Notes: generated from the sequence alone by a model not told the origin. A stretch of DNA of 64,000 nucleotides from Streptococcus infantis (GCF_021497965.1 NZ_CP046525.1:1116001-1180000); one strand, 5' to 3'; shown: positions 9,246 through 18,027, numbered from the stretch's first letter. Program-made: numbers and translations.

Positions 9246-11201
9246 TTATTTTTCTAATGGTTTACGAAGGTAACCATAAACCACACCACTAACAAGTGCT
9301 CCAATCAAGACAAAGACAAGGTAAAGAAGGGCATTTGTTGTAAGGGCGATAACGAAGATTCCTCCATGTGGTGCCATGAGTTTGATATTTGCAAGACCAA
9401 CAAGTCCACCTGCTACTGCTGAACCAAGGATAAAGCTTGGAATAGCACGAGCTGGGTCAGCTGCACCAAATGGAATCGCACCTTCAGTGATGAATGACAA
9501 TCCCATAACGATGTTCGTCAAACCTGAGTTACGTTCTTCTTTTGTAAATTTATTTTTGAAGAGAAGTGTTGCGACAAAGATTGCAAGTGGTGGAACCATT
9601 CCTCCTGCCATAACTGCTGCCATGGCTACTGAACCACCTGTTGCCACTGTTGCTGCAAGAGTACCAGTACCAAAGACATAAGCTGCTTTATTGACAGGTC
9701 CACCCATATCGACGGCCATCATTCCTCCAAGAACGATACCAAGAAGGACAGCTGAACCGCCTCCAAGACCGCCAAGGAAGTCGTTCATAGCAGTGTTGAT
9801 TGCTGCCATTGGGATGTTAACAGCTAGCATGACAAATCCTGTCAAGACTGTTCCAAGAAGTGGCAAGAGAAGGATTGATTTAGCACCTTCAAGCGAGCGA
9901 GGAACCTTCACGTATTTCTTAATCAATAGCACCAAGGCACCTGCGATAAATCCACCAACAAGGGCTCCAAGGAAACCTGATGATACACCTGCAAGAGCTG
10001 AAGTTGCTTCACCACCTTGAGCATAAGGGATTTTACCAAAGGCAAAACCTTCTTTGGCGATAGCACCAGCTACGAAACCTGCTACCAAACCTGGTTTTTC
10101 AGCGATTGAGTAAGCAACATATCCTGCAAATACTGGAAGCATCAAACCAAAGGCTGCGCCACCGATTTTCATGAACATAGAAGCGAGTTCATGGTAAGAA
10201 CCAAGATTTCCAAGGCTATCATTTGGCACACCCATAGCACCATCAATCAAGAAGGCTAGGGCAATCATGATACCACCACCGATAACGAATGGCAACATTT
10301 GAGATACACCACTCATCAAGTGTTTGTAGAAGGCACCACCGATACTTTGTTTTTCATTAGATGCTGTTGTTGCTTTTGCTCCATTAGCAGCATGGTAAAC
10401 TTCAGCATTTCCAGAAAGAGCAAGGTTAATCAATTCTTCAGTTTTACGGATACCGTCTGCAACTGGACGATTTACCAATGGTTTACCATCAAAACGATCC
10501 ATTTCAACTGCTTTATCTGCAGCGATAATTACAGCTTTAGCCTTGCGGATATCTTCTGCTGTCAATTGGTTCCCAACACCGCTAGCACCATTAGTTTCAA
10601 CCTTGATACCAACACCCATTTCAGCAGCCACTTTTTGAAGAGCTTCTTGAGCCATATAAGTGTGGGCAATTCCTGTTGTACAAGCAGTTACAGCAACGAT
10701 AAAGTCATCAGAGTCATTTGCAGGAGCCTGAGCTGGTTCCTCAGATTTTTCTGAAGCTTGATCAAAGAGTTCGATGACTTGATCAGCTGATGTTACTTGA
10801 CGAAGTTTGTCAGCAAAACCATCTTTCATCAAGTATTGAGATAATTCTGCCAAGGCAGCCAAGTGAGTATCATTGGCACCTTCTGGAGCAGCAATCATAA
10901 AGAAGAGGTCAGTTGGTTGTCCATCTAAACTTTCATAGTCAACACCCTTGTTTGACTTAGCAAAGAGAACTGTTGCTTCTTTAACTGCAGCATTCTTGCT
11001 GTGAGGCATTGCGATACCATCACCCAAACCTGTAGAAGTCAAAGCTTCACGCGCCAAGATTCCTTCTTTAAAAGTTTCGAAATCTGTCACATATCCGTGC
11101 TCTACCAAGCTATGAATCATTTCTTCGATAGCTGCTGTTTTTTCAGTTGCTTGCAAATCAAGCAACATCACATCTTTTCTCAGTAAATCCTGAATTTTCA
11201 T
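9246..11201 (-). CDS. fruA: PTS fructose transporter, fused IIA-IIB-IIC
   Basis: 651 residues. It takes up fructose and releases fructose 1-phosphate inside. The IIA domain is residues 1-145 with phospho-acceptor His67 in GIAMPHSK. A linker precedes IIB (~166-265) with the phospho-cysteine C174 in VTACTTGIAHT. IIC (~290-650) is a multi-helix membrane domain containing SGVSQMLPFVIGGG and ITEGAIPF. It is the last gene of fruR-fruK-fruA: its ATG overlaps the fruK stop by 4 nt, so the two are translationally coupled. All three domains look intact. The IIABC order is usual for Gram-positive FruA. Confidence 0.97.
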   Translation of the reverse strand: MKIQDLLRKDVMLLDLQATEKTAAIEEMIHSLVEHGYVTDFETFKEGILAREALTSTGLGDGIAMPHSKNAAVKEATVLFAKSNKGVDYESLDGQPTDLFFMIAAPEGANDTHLAALAELSQYLMKDGFADKLRQVTSADQVIELFDQASEKSEEPAQAPANDSDDFIVAVTACTTGIAHTYMAQEALQKVAAEMGVGIKVETNGASGVGNQLTAEDIRKAKAVIIAADKAVEMDRFDGKPLVNRPVADGIRKTEELINLALSGNAEVYHAANGAKATTASNEKQSIGGAFYKHLMSGVSQMLPFVIGGGIMIALAFLIDGAMGVPNDSLGNLGSYHELASMFMKIGGAAFGLMLPVFAGYVAYSIAEKPGLVAGFVAGAIAKEGFAFGKIPYAQGGEATSALAGVSSGFLGALVGGFIAGALVLLIKKYVKVPRSLEGAKSILLLPLLGTVLTGFVMLAVNIPMAAINTAMNDFLGGLGGGSAVLLGIVLGGMMAVDMGGPVNKAAYVFGTGTLAATVATGGSVAMAAVMAGGMVPPLAIFVATLLFKNKFTKEERNSGLTNIVMGLSFITEGAIPFGAADPARAIPSFILGSAVAGGLVGLANIKLMAPHGGIFVIALTTNALLYLVFVLIGALVSGVVYGYLRKPLEK

Positions 11202-12109
11202 CTTTTTTCTACCTCAACTTTTTCATAAGTTTCTTTAATAAATGCTGCAGTCGCCAAGTCATCTGAGAAGGTTGTTGCTGTTCCACAAGCCACTCCCCAT
11301 TTGAAGGCTTCCACTGCGTCTTTTGATTTGACAAACTCACCTGTAAATCCAGCAACCATTGAGTCACCAGCACCTACTGAGTTTTTCACTGTTCCCTTGA
11401 TTGGCTTAGCAAAGTAGGCTCCCTCGGATGTTACCAGAAGGGCACCGTCACCAGCCATAGAGATGATAACGTTTTGAGCACCTTTAGCCAGCAACTCTCG
11501 AGCGTATTTTTCAATCTCATCTAAGCTTTCGAGTTTCACTCCAAAAATAGCTCCAAGTTCATGATTATTTGGTTTGACCAAAAGTGGTTGATAATCCAAA
11601 CTATCAATCAAGGTCTGACCTTCAAAATCACAGACTACTTGAGCGCCTGTCTGACGCGTCAAAGCAATTAAATCTTTGTAAATAACATTACCCAAGTTTT
11701 TAGCACTCGATCCCGCAAATACAACTGTATCTTCTGCTGTCAGGCTTGAAATAATGGCTTTTAACTCTTCAAGTTGTTCGGGTGCAACATTAGGACCAGT
11801 TCCGTTTATCTCTGTTTCTTGATCTGCTTTAATCTTGACATTGATACGCGTATCTTCTGCCACTTGGACAAATCGGGTTTCAATTTGCTCCTCAGCTAAA
11901 GTATCTGTGATAAATTTTCCAGTAAAGCCTCCGATGAAGCCTGTCGCTGTATTCGGAATATCCAAACGCTTCAAGACACGGCTAACATTGATACCTTTAC
12001 CACCAGCAAACTTATCATCACTATCCATACGATTAACACTACCAACTTCTACTTTATCCAAACGGACAATGTAGTCGATAGATGGATTGAGTGTGACTGT
12101 ATAAATCAT
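11198..12109 (-). CDS. fruK: 1-phosphofructokinase
   Basis: 303 residues, PfkB/ribokinase fold. It phosphorylates the fructose 1-phosphate produced by FruA to fructose 1,6-bisphosphate with ATP. Diagnostic motifs are GGKGINVSRVL near residue 37 and the catalytic/anion-hole GAGDSMVAGF near 248, with TLNPSIDY at the N terminus. It overlaps fruR upstream and fruA downstream by 4 nt each. Tagatose-6-phosphate kinase is a close paralogue, but the operon partners (FruA and a DeoR regulator) favour fructose 1-phosphate as substrate. Confidence 0.95.
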   Translation of the reverse strand: MIYTVTLNPSIDYIVRLDKVEVGSVNRMDSDDKFAGGKGINVSRVLKRLDIPNTATGFIGGFTGKFITDTLAEEQIETRFVQVAEDTRINVKIKADQETEINGTGPNVAPEQLEELKAIISSLTAEDTVVFAGSSAKNLGNVIYKDLIALTRQTGAQVVCDFEGQTLIDSLDYQPLLVKPNNHELGAIFGVKLESLDEIEKYARELLAKGAQNVIISMAGDGALLVTSEGAYFAKPIKGTVKNSVGAGDSMVAGFTGEFVKSKDAVEAFKWGVACGTATTFSDDLATAAFIKETYEKVEVEKR

Positions 12110-12846
12110 ACTTCTATTACCTCCGTTTTCTCTTTGATAGCTAGCAAGAGCTCATGACCCTTGCTTGTAATGACGATAGCTCGTTTTAGAGGGGCAACCT
12201 TAGCGAAACAAGACTGACCAATCTTAGATGAATCTGCCAAGACATAGGTTTGTTTGGCATTTTCTAAGATAGCTCGCTTAACCGCTCCTTCCTCCATATC
12301 CGGAGTTGTATAATAACCTTCGTCTACCCCGTTCATTCCGATAAAGGCACGATCAAAGTGTAATTGGTTAATTTGGTTAAGAGCCACCCCTCCGATACTG
12401 GCATCCGTTGTCATCTTTACGCCACCACCAATAATGACTGTCGGGATTTGCTTATCCACTAATTGTACCGCATGGTGAATGGAGTTGGTTACTACAGTAA
12501 TGTCTTTTCGCTCCAATTCCGAAATGAGAAAGGCTGTCGTACTTCCTGCATCCACAAAGATAACATCTTTTTCTTTGATGAGGGAAGCTGCTTTTTGCGC
12601 AATCAACTTTTTCTCTTGAAGGTTTTTGACAGATTTCTCTTGAATGGTTTCTTCTTCTTGCAAGGAGTGAGGCAACTCTGCTCCCCCGTGCACTCGACGA
12701 AGTTTATTTTCAGACTCCAATTCATCTAAATCACGTCTAACTGTGGATTCTGAAGTATCTAGCAAGCCTACTAATTTCTCTAGAGAAACGACTTTGTGTT
12801 TTCTTAGTTCTTCTAAAATTAACTTTTTCCTCTCGGTTTTTAGCAT
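12106..12846 (-). CDS. fruR: Fructose operon repressor, DeoR family
   Basis: 246 residues. The N-terminal DeoR helix-turn-helix (about residues 3-57; KLVGLLDTSESTVRRDLDELE) is followed by a sugar-phosphate sensor domain with DAGSTTAFL near residue 148 and GMNGVDEGYYTT. The presumed inducer is fructose 1-phosphate. It is the first gene of the fru operon, with an AGGAGGTGAG ribosome site. The upstream region has a promoter with an overlapping cre-like site and AT-rich repeats that could bind FruR itself. Confidence 0.93.
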   Translation of the reverse strand: MLKTERKKLILEELRKHKVVSLEKLVGLLDTSESTVRRDLDELESENKLRRVHGGAELPHSLQEEETIQEKSVKNLQEKKLIAQKAASLIKEKDVIFVDAGSTTAFLISELERKDITVVTNSIHHAVQLVDKQIPTVIIGGGVKMTTDASIGGVALNQINQLHFDRAFIGMNGVDEGYYTTPDMEEGAVKRAILENAKQTYVLADSSKIGQSCFAKVAPLKRAIVITSKGHELLLAIKEKTEVIEV

Positions 12847-12858
12847 CTACTCACCTCC

Positions 12859-12872
12859 TGTTAACGATTACA
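12859..12872 (+). promoter_or_regulatory. cre-like site (CcpA) in the fru leader
   Basis: TGTTAACGATTACA fits all 14 positions of the catabolite-responsive core TGNNARCGNWWWCA. It lies between the fruR -10 box and its ribosome site, a position suited to repression by CcpA as a roadblock. Confidence 0.65.
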
Positions 12873-12878
12873 TTAATC

Positions 12879-12906
12879 ATTCTATCACAAAAAAAATCAA
12901 AGTCAA
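12879..12906 (-). promoter_or_regulatory. fru operon promoter
   Basis: Minus-strand -35 TTGACT (12901-12906), 16-nt spacer, -10 TAGAAT (12879-12884) with an upstream TG. Further upstream (about 12907-12940) short AATGA-containing direct repeats on the minus strand may be FruR sites. Confidence 0.72.
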
Positions 12907-12964
12907 GCATTTTTTATCATTTTCTTTCATTTTCTGTCAAATCTTCTTCAGTTTTTAAATAAAT

Positions 12965-12993
12965 TTGCAAGAAAGTAGGCTTTGTGGTAGACT
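12965..12993 (+). promoter_or_regulatory. tRNA-Ser promoter
   Basis: TTGCAA (12965-12970), 17-nt spacer, TAGACT (12988-12993) preceded by TGG. Transcription would start about 10 nt before the tRNA 5' end. Confidence 0.7.
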
Positions 12994-13008
12994 AGGTTAG
13001 TAACGATT

Positions 13009-13096
13009 GGAAGATTACTCAAGAGGCTTAAGAGGCCGTGTTGGAAACGCGGTAGGCGTGTATCAGCGTGCGTGGGTTCGAATCCCATGTCTTCCG
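13009..13096 (+). tRNA. tRNA-Ser (anticodon GGA)
   Basis: The acceptor stem GGAAGAT pairs with GTCTTCC (one G-T pair), with discriminator G at 13096. The anticodon loop TTGGAAA gives GGA at 13043-13045. A long variable arm, typical of class II serine tRNAs, precedes the T arm GTGGGTTCGAATCCCAT. CCA is not encoded. It stands alone with its own promoter and terminator. Confidence 0.96.
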
Positions 13097-13105
13097 TATA
13101 CATTC

Positions 13106-13141
13106 AAAAAAGATACCCACGAAATCTTGGGTATCTTTTTT
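13106..13141. terminator. Bidirectional terminator between tRNA-Ser and mntH
   Basis: AAAAAAGATACCCA (13106-13119) pairs perfectly with TGGGTATCTTTTTT (13128-13141). It can stop the tRNA transcript and the converging mntH transcript. Confidence 0.9.
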
Positions 13142-13173
13142 TATATGTTAGTTCTAAAACTAGGGTGAATTTC

Positions 13174-14508
13174 TTAGAAGATATCAAATAGCAATTTCAC
13201 ATTGAGGATGGTCAAGATAATGGAAACGATATAACCAAGAATGGTATTCCATTTAGCATTGGTAAATTCTCCCATCAGTGATTTTTTTGAGGTTAGATAA
13301 ATCAAAGGGAAAATTGAAAATGGAAGAGCGATAGAAAGAAAGACCTGTGAATAAACCAACAACTGATCCAAGGTTTTTTCCTGATGACCAAACAAAACCG
13401 CTACTATCATAACAGGTAGCAAGGCAAAGAGGCGTGTCGCCAAACGAATAAACCATTGTGGCAATCTCATATGTAAGAAACCTTCCATAACGATTTGTCC
13501 TGTCAAAGTACCTGTGATCGTCGAATTCTGACCACTGGCTAATAGGGCCAAGGCAAATAAAGTTGACAAGGTTGAGCTAGCTATAGCTCCCGCAATGGTT
13601 GAATCCTGCAAGGCATTATACATTTGAGAAAAAGCGGAAATTTCAGATGCATGTCCGAAGAAGAGGGCCGCCCCTAAGATCAAAAGAAGGGAGTTAACCA
13701 CAAAGGCCAATGATAACTGGAGATTTGAATCCCAAGTCATAAAGCGCACGGCTTTTCGAACATCATTTTCGTCCTTGTGATTGATTTTTCGTGTCTGTGA
13801 CAAGGATGAATGCAAATAAAGATTATGGGGCATAACAGTTGCTCCCACGATTCCTAGTGCCAAGGTTAATTGACTTTCATGTCCTGGCAAAGGACTTTCA
13901 AATAAGGTTGCATTCGGTAGATAACCCTCAACGATTCCTTGGAAGCTTGGATGTGACAAAGCTACAAGATAGGTAAAAATTGCTAGAATGGATAAAATCA
14001 GTGTTGTAACGATAGCTTCAATCTTCTTAAAGCCAAATTTCATCAGAAGCAATAAGAGAAAAACATCCAACACGGTCAAGAGGATCGCTATCATAATCGG
14101 AATCTTAAAGAGAAGATTGAGAGCAATGGCAGAACCGAGAACTTCTGCCAAGTCTGTCGCCATCAAGGCTAATTCTAAAATCACCCATAAACTATAACGA
14201 AGCCATTTAGGTGAATGATGAGCCGTTGCTTGAGCCAGGTCCATCTGGGTTACAATACCAAGCTTTCCTGCCATCTGCTGAAGTTGCATGGCAATGAGAG
14301 ATGAAATCAAGATAACAAACAAGAGACTATACTTATAGGAAGCACCACCGACTACACTGGTAATCCAGTTTCCTGGATCCATATAACCAACTGCGACAAG
14401 AGCACCCGGACCTAAAAAGGCCTTTAAATTTTGCCAGAAATGATTGTTATTTGGAGTATCGATAGATTGATTAATCTCAGAGAGTGACACTTTTTTATGA
14501 GAAGACAT
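13174..14508 (-). CDS. mntH: NRAMP-family divalent metal (Mn2+/Fe2+) transporter
   Basis: 444 residues with about 11 membrane helices. NRAMP proteins import Mn2+ or Fe2+ with protons. The metal-binding DPGNW is present in helix 1 (VAVGYMDPGNWITSV, near residue 42), as is the helix-6 motif MPHNLYLHSS. AGAGGTAAG lies before the ATG. A promoter upstream overlaps a TTAAGG/CCTTAA palindrome that could be a metalloregulator site. Orphan single gene. The family is certain; which metal dominates is not decided by sequence. Confidence 0.94.
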   Translation of the reverse strand: MSSHKKVSLSEINQSIDTPNNNHFWQNLKAFLGPGALVAVGYMDPGNWITSVVGGASYKYSLLFVILISSLIAMQLQQMAGKLGIVTQMDLAQATAHHSPKWLRYSLWVILELALMATDLAEVLGSAIALNLLFKIPIMIAILLTVLDVFLLLLLMKFGFKKIEAIVTTLILSILAIFTYLVALSHPSFQGIVEGYLPNATLFESPLPGHESQLTLALGIVGATVMPHNLYLHSSLSQTRKINHKDENDVRKAVRFMTWDSNLQLSLAFVVNSLLLILGAALFFGHASEISAFSQMYNALQDSTIAGAIASSTLSTLFALALLASGQNSTITGTLTGQIVMEGFLHMRLPQWFIRLATRLFALLPVMIVAVLFGHQEKTLDQLLVYSQVFLSIALPFSIFPLIYLTSKKSLMGEFTNAKWNTILGYIVSIILTILNVKLLFDIF

Positions 14509-14632
14509 AGATACTTACCTCTTTCTAAACCTACTTTTTCATTATTTTCTATTAGAGAAAAATAAGATCGACTTTAAACTATTAAAACAATGAAAACTAT
14601 ATGAAAAACATTTAGTTTTTTCATTATTTTTC

Positions 14633-14651
14633 TTAAGGCACCTTAATTATA
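14633..14651 (-). promoter_or_regulatory. mntH -10 box with overlapping palindromic operator candidate
   Basis: Minus-strand -10 TATAAT at 14646-14651. The palindrome TTAAGG-CA-CCTTAA (14633-14646) starts at the -10 and spans the expected start point. A -35 is weak. I infer a metal-responsive repressor such as a DtxR/MntR-type protein. Confidence 0.55.
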
Positions 14652-14705
14652 ACAGAAAATATGATAAAAACTTAAGAAAATTCAGGACTTGATTTAATAT
14701 TTAGG

Positions 14706-14745
14706 ATACAACAAAATGTTGTATTCTTTTTTTGCAAAAGAATAC
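14706..14745. repeat. Two adjacent inverted repeats upstream of mntH
   Basis: ATACAACA/TGTTGTAT (14706-14724, 3-nt loop) overlaps GTATTCTTTT/AAAAGAATAC (14721-14745, perfect 10-bp arms). The decamer AAAAGAATAC recurs at 14797-14806, with AAAAGAATAA directly after it. With the mntH operator and the tmRNA terminator, these fill the 308-nt gap 14509-14816; no gene is seen there. Confidence 0.6.
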
Positions 14746-14760
14746 CAAAGAAAAAAATAA

Positions 14761-14784
14761 AAAACGTTGATTTAACAACGTTTT
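14761..14784 (-). terminator. tmRNA terminator
   Basis: AAAACGTTG (14761-14769) pairs with CAACGTTTT (14776-14784); a T-rich tract follows on the minus strand (from 14760 downward). It lies 33 nt after the tmRNA 3' end. Confidence 0.8.
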
Positions 14785-14816
14785 AGAAAGGAATGTAAAA
14801 GAATACAAAAGAATAA

Positions 14817-15161
14817 TGGAGCCGGTGGGAGTCGAACCCACGTCCAAACACCTGCTAACATATTTGTCTACAACCATAGGTTATGTATTGTTTTAACAGT
14901 CCCTCGACACATAACTCAAGCCCAGGAACTGCGAGCCTATCAATCTCTTATCAAACTGCTAGACAAAGTTTGATCGTATCTCGCTAATAATAAGACCTGT
15001 CATCAGACACGAGCAATCCGAGTCGGGTCACGCCTGCTGGTTTTTAGGCAGCTAGAGCGTAAGAAGTGTTATTTTTTGCAGTTATATTTAACTGAGCGTT
15101 TACGTCGCCACACGAGTCGCAAAATATGCCTCATAATGCCTGTCGAATCCGTAACGACCCC
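14817..15161 (-). ncRNA. ssrA: tmRNA (transfer-messenger RNA)
   Basis: Rescues ribosomes stalled on broken mRNAs with SmpB and tags the peptide for proteolysis. The 5' end GGGGUCGUUACGGAUUCGAC at 15161 and the 3' TΨC-like end with CGGCUCCA form the alanyl-tRNA-like domain; CCA is encoded (14817-14819). The tag reading frame at 15044-15079 encodes AKNNTSYALAA plus stop, with the resume codon GCA, the typical streptococcal tag. About 345 nt. Confidence 0.97.
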
Positions 15162-15176
15162 AAAGACAATAAAAAT

Positions 15177-15205
15177 ATTATACCTTATCTAAGCTAAAAA
15201 AGCAA
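15177..15205 (-). promoter_or_regulatory. ssrA promoter
   Basis: Minus-strand TTGCTT (15200-15205), 17-nt spacer, TATAAT (15177-15182). Transcription would start about 9 nt before the mature tmRNA 5' end. Confidence 0.75.
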
Positions 15206-15221
15206 AAAAGCAAGTAGATGC

Positions 15222-15857
15222 CTAGAAAATGTAATCTTTCAAGGCTTCCGATAGAATATGATAACCCGAGACACTGAGGTGAAGGCCATCTGTTGTGTAC
15301 CCCTCCTTGAGCTGTCCTTCCTGATCAAGTAATTTCTCAAAAACAGACACATATTCTACCTGCATATAGGCTGAAGCTAGCTCTTGATAGGCTTGGTTCC
15401 ACGCCTTGATTTTCTCATTAGTACGAATGTAAACAGTCTGTTTGAAGTTCTCACTCTCATTGACCGGTAAGATAGAAACTAGCTTTATTTGTGACAGCGG
15501 ATAGTCACGAGAAATACTTTGAATCACGCTTTCAAGATTGTTTAGTGTTTCCGTCATTGGAACATCTTTTCCAATGTCATTTGTCCCAATCAAAAGCACA
15601 ATCTGATCCACCGCATCACCATAGAGATGAGCATCCAGGTTATCTAGCAAAAGTCCAGTCTGATAACCTCGAATCCCTCGATTCACAATCGTCTTTGATG
15701 TACCAAGTAGCTCTTGTAATGGGTAGTACTCAATAATAGAATCTCCGATAAAAATGATATTGGGTTCGATTACTGAAATACGATTAAGTTCACGATACTT
15801 GGTTTGGATTTTCTCTTGCTCTTTCAGAAGCCAATTTTCTAGTAGTTGTACTGCCAA
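15222..15857 (-). CDS. SGNH/GDSL-family hydrolase
   Basis: 211 residues, probably a cytoplasmic esterase or acyl-hydrolase; no signal peptide. All four SGNH blocks are visible: IFIGDSI near residue 36 (nucleophile Ser), the Gly block GIRGYQTG near 63, GTNDIGKD near 91 (Asn), and DGLHLSVSGY near 190 (Asp/His). The start is TTG, with GGAG 6 nt upstream. It sits 1 nt after the stop of the Cof phosphatase gene, so it is probably coupled to it. Substrate unknown. Confidence 0.85.
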   Translation of the reverse strand: MAVQLLENWLLKEQEKIQTKYRELNRISVIEPNIIFIGDSIIEYYPLQELLGTSKTIVNRGIRGYQTGLLLDNLDAHLYGDAVDQIVLLIGTNDIGKDVPMTETLNNLESVIQSISRDYPLSQIKLVSILPVNESENFKQTVYIRTNEKIKAWNQAYQELASAYMQVEYVSVFEKLLDQEGQLKEGYTTDGLHLSVSGYHILSEALKDYIF

Positions 15858-15858
15858 G

Positions 15859-16686
15859 TTACTCTCCTCTTTCTAGCCAGTTTTCTAAAACTTGGTAAAC
15901 ACCCGCCTGACTGTTGGCTGGCGCAACCTTTGTCGCAACTTCCTTGACAGACTCTTCTGCATTTTCCATAGCATAAGAAATCCCTGCCAACTCTAACATT
16001 TCGATGTCATTTTCACTGTCGCCGAAGGCCATGATTTGTTCAGGTTTTAAGTTCCAACGTTTAAGCAATTCCTCTAAGCCCCACGCCTTATGAATCCCAT
16101 CTTGTAAAATATCAATACAGCCATAACCACTAGAAACAGCACGAACATGACCATCAAACAAGTCATTGATTTCCTGTAAGACCAAATTAGTTCGTTCTTC
16201 ACCAACAACCATACTCATCTTGAGGACACCACCGAAAAGGCTTGAGTCAAATTCATCAACAAAATGCATGCGTTGGTAGAGCTTTTCAATCATCTCTGGA
16301 GTCATAAATTTATCAAGTTCTGTAAAAACAGTGCCTTTCTTAACAAAACCACCATTCATACCTGTTACGACAAACTGATCCTGACATTCTCTGCCTTTAA
16401 AATGTCCCAAAGCCCTATCAACCATGGCATCATCCCAAGTTTGTGCTTGTAGCAATTCATCATTTTCGAATATACGAGCACCATTAGCAACTACGAGAAC
16501 GACTCTTTCTACAAGATACTTCAGTAATTGTCGCATGCGATGAACTTCATTTCCCGTTGCAATAACAAAACGAATACCACGTTGATCCAGCTGATCCAAA
16601 ATTTTCTCTAGACGAGGTAGGTCCAGTTGTCCTTGAGGATCTAACAAGGTTCCATCCATATCTGTTGCTATTATCTTAATATCCAT
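15859..16686 (-). CDS. Cof-type HAD-superfamily phosphatase
   Basis: 275 residues. HAD motif I DMDGTLLD at residues 8-15 carries the nucleophile aspartate. Motif II is IATGNE near 42, and motif IV GDSENDIEML is near 222. The C2-type cap between them is typical of the Cof/YidA group, which dephosphorylates sugar phosphates and phosphorylated cofactors. It lies between the CapA-like gene and the esterase on the same strand, in a likely three-gene operon. Exact substrate unknown. Confidence 0.9.
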   Translation of the reverse strand: MDIKIIATDMDGTLLDPQGQLDLPRLEKILDQLDQRGIRFVIATGNEVHRMRQLLKYLVERVVLVVANGARIFENDELLQAQTWDDAMVDRALGHFKGRECQDQFVVTGMNGGFVKKGTVFTELDKFMTPEMIEKLYQRMHFVDEFDSSLFGGVLKMSMVVGEERTNLVLQEINDLFDGHVRAVSSGYGCIDILQDGIHKAWGLEELLKRWNLKPEQIMAFGDSENDIEMLELAGISYAMENAEESVKEVATKVAPANSQAGVYQVLENWLERGE

Positions 16687-16707
16687 CTTGCTCCTCTTTT
16701 TTAGTCA

Positions 16708-18027
16708 CTACCATTTCAAACCTACATGCTCATTCATTTCTTTATAGGCTGTATCAATCCGTTCCTTGGTCGCCTCGTCTAACTGACTACGGTATTTCCC
16801 ACCCTCTATAAAATCTTCCAAGATATAGGTTTGGTATAGATAGAGTGGGTATCCTTCTGGAGAATAACCTCCCTTAGGAGTCCGACTCACCCAACTTGGA
16901 TGTGCTTGAGCCGTCTCGATAGTTGTTTTACCAGATTTTTTCTTAATGGTCACATCCATGAGGACTCCACGTTCCGTCCACTTAGCATTTTCAACATCCT
17001 GCATGGTTTCAATTCGTTGATTTGAGATAAAATTCCCCATAGAGTAGATGATAAGCTTTTTATCACCGTTTTTTTCAACCGTTTCAGCTGGTTCAACAAC
17101 GTGAGGGTGACCACCAAAGATAATATCTGCTCCCCAATCAATCATTTTATGGTAAAGTTTCTTTTGCTCCTCAGTCGGCTCAATTTGATACTCAACTCCC
17201 ATCTGAGGCATGATAATTGTAATATCTGCCTCTTTCTCAGCTCGCTCAATTTCAGCCTTCATTTTATCTTCATCTAAGTCTGAAAGATAACGATTATAAT
17301 CCTCTTGAGAAATGCTTTGTTCAATTCCGTTAAAACCATAGGAATAAGCTAAAAGGGCAACTTTAATCCCATTGACTTCCTTGATGACAATAGGTGCTTT
17401 ATCTCGTGGTTCATGAGTGTAGACTCCGATTGGTGTCATTCCAGCTTTTTCAATCGCATCTGCGGTTGAAACTACTCCCTCAATTTGAGAATCCAAGATA
17501 TGATTATGAGCCAAGTCTAGCACTTGATACCCTGCATCTTTTATAGCGTCCATGACTTCACCAGGTGCATTAAATAAGGGGTAACCTGCAAGATAGTGAT
17601 CTTTATTTACAGTTCCTTCAAAATCACCAATGACCAAGTCAGCTTGCTTAAGCCAAGGCTTTACGTATTCAAAATTTTCATGGAAATCATAGGTACCATC
17701 TGATTTTTTGGCTGAAATATAGATAATGTCATGATAGAGCAAATCACCATTGGCCATGATCCGAGCACTTGTTTCTTGCTCTGTTGCCGTAGTTTTCTCC
17801 TTAAAATCAGCTGTCTGACTTACGACAGTTGTACTACTACTGGTCAATGGAAATCCCTTTAGCCCCTCGGCTAATAAAGTCAAAGCCATTGAGATTGCAA
17901 CGGCAATCAACAAAACAGCGATAAAGGTTTTATTACTCCATTGGTGATAGTTCCTAAAAAATCGAATCAATTTCCCGACAAGCCGAAAGATAGGACCATT
18001 TTGATTTCTACTACTGCGTTTTTCCAT
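16708..18027 (-). CDS. CapA/PgsA-type membrane-anchored metallophosphoesterase-like protein
   Basis: 439 residues. A basic N terminus and one membrane helix (about 33-55) anchor a large outer domain with CapA-family motifs: MANGDLLYHD, GDFEGTV, DLAHNHILD and the metal-binding GGHPHVVEPAE. Members are tied to poly-gamma-glutamate or capsule production, but no capB/capC partners are here, so that role is doubtful. I chose the ATG at 18027 because AAGGAG lies 7 nt upstream; an ATG nine codons earlier lacks a site. First gene of a run with the Cof phosphatase and esterase. Confidence 0.85.
   Translation of the reverse strand: MEKRSSRNQNGPIFRLVGKLIRFFRNYHQWSNKTFIAVLLIAVAISMALTLLAEGLKGFPLTSSSTTVVSQTADFKEKTTATEQETSARIMANGDLLYHDIIYISAKKSDGTYDFHENFEYVKPWLKQADLVIGDFEGTVNKDHYLAGYPLFNAPGEVMDAIKDAGYQVLDLAHNHILDSQIEGVVSTADAIEKAGMTPIGVYTHEPRDKAPIVIKEVNGIKVALLAYSYGFNGIEQSISQEDYNRYLSDLDEDKMKAEIERAEKEADITIIMPQMGVEYQIEPTEEQKKLYHKMIDWGADIIFGGHPHVVEPAETVEKNGDKKLIIYSMGNFISNQRIETMQDVENAKWTERGVLMDVTIKKKSGKTTIETAQAHPSWVSRTPKGGYSPEGYPLYLYQTYILEDFIEGGKYRSQLDEATKERIDTAYKEMNEHVGLKW

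Noticed and set aside
10299-10754. 151-codon open frame antisense to fruA
   Set aside because: A shadow of fruA codon usage with Cys/Ser/Phe-rich sequence and no start context.
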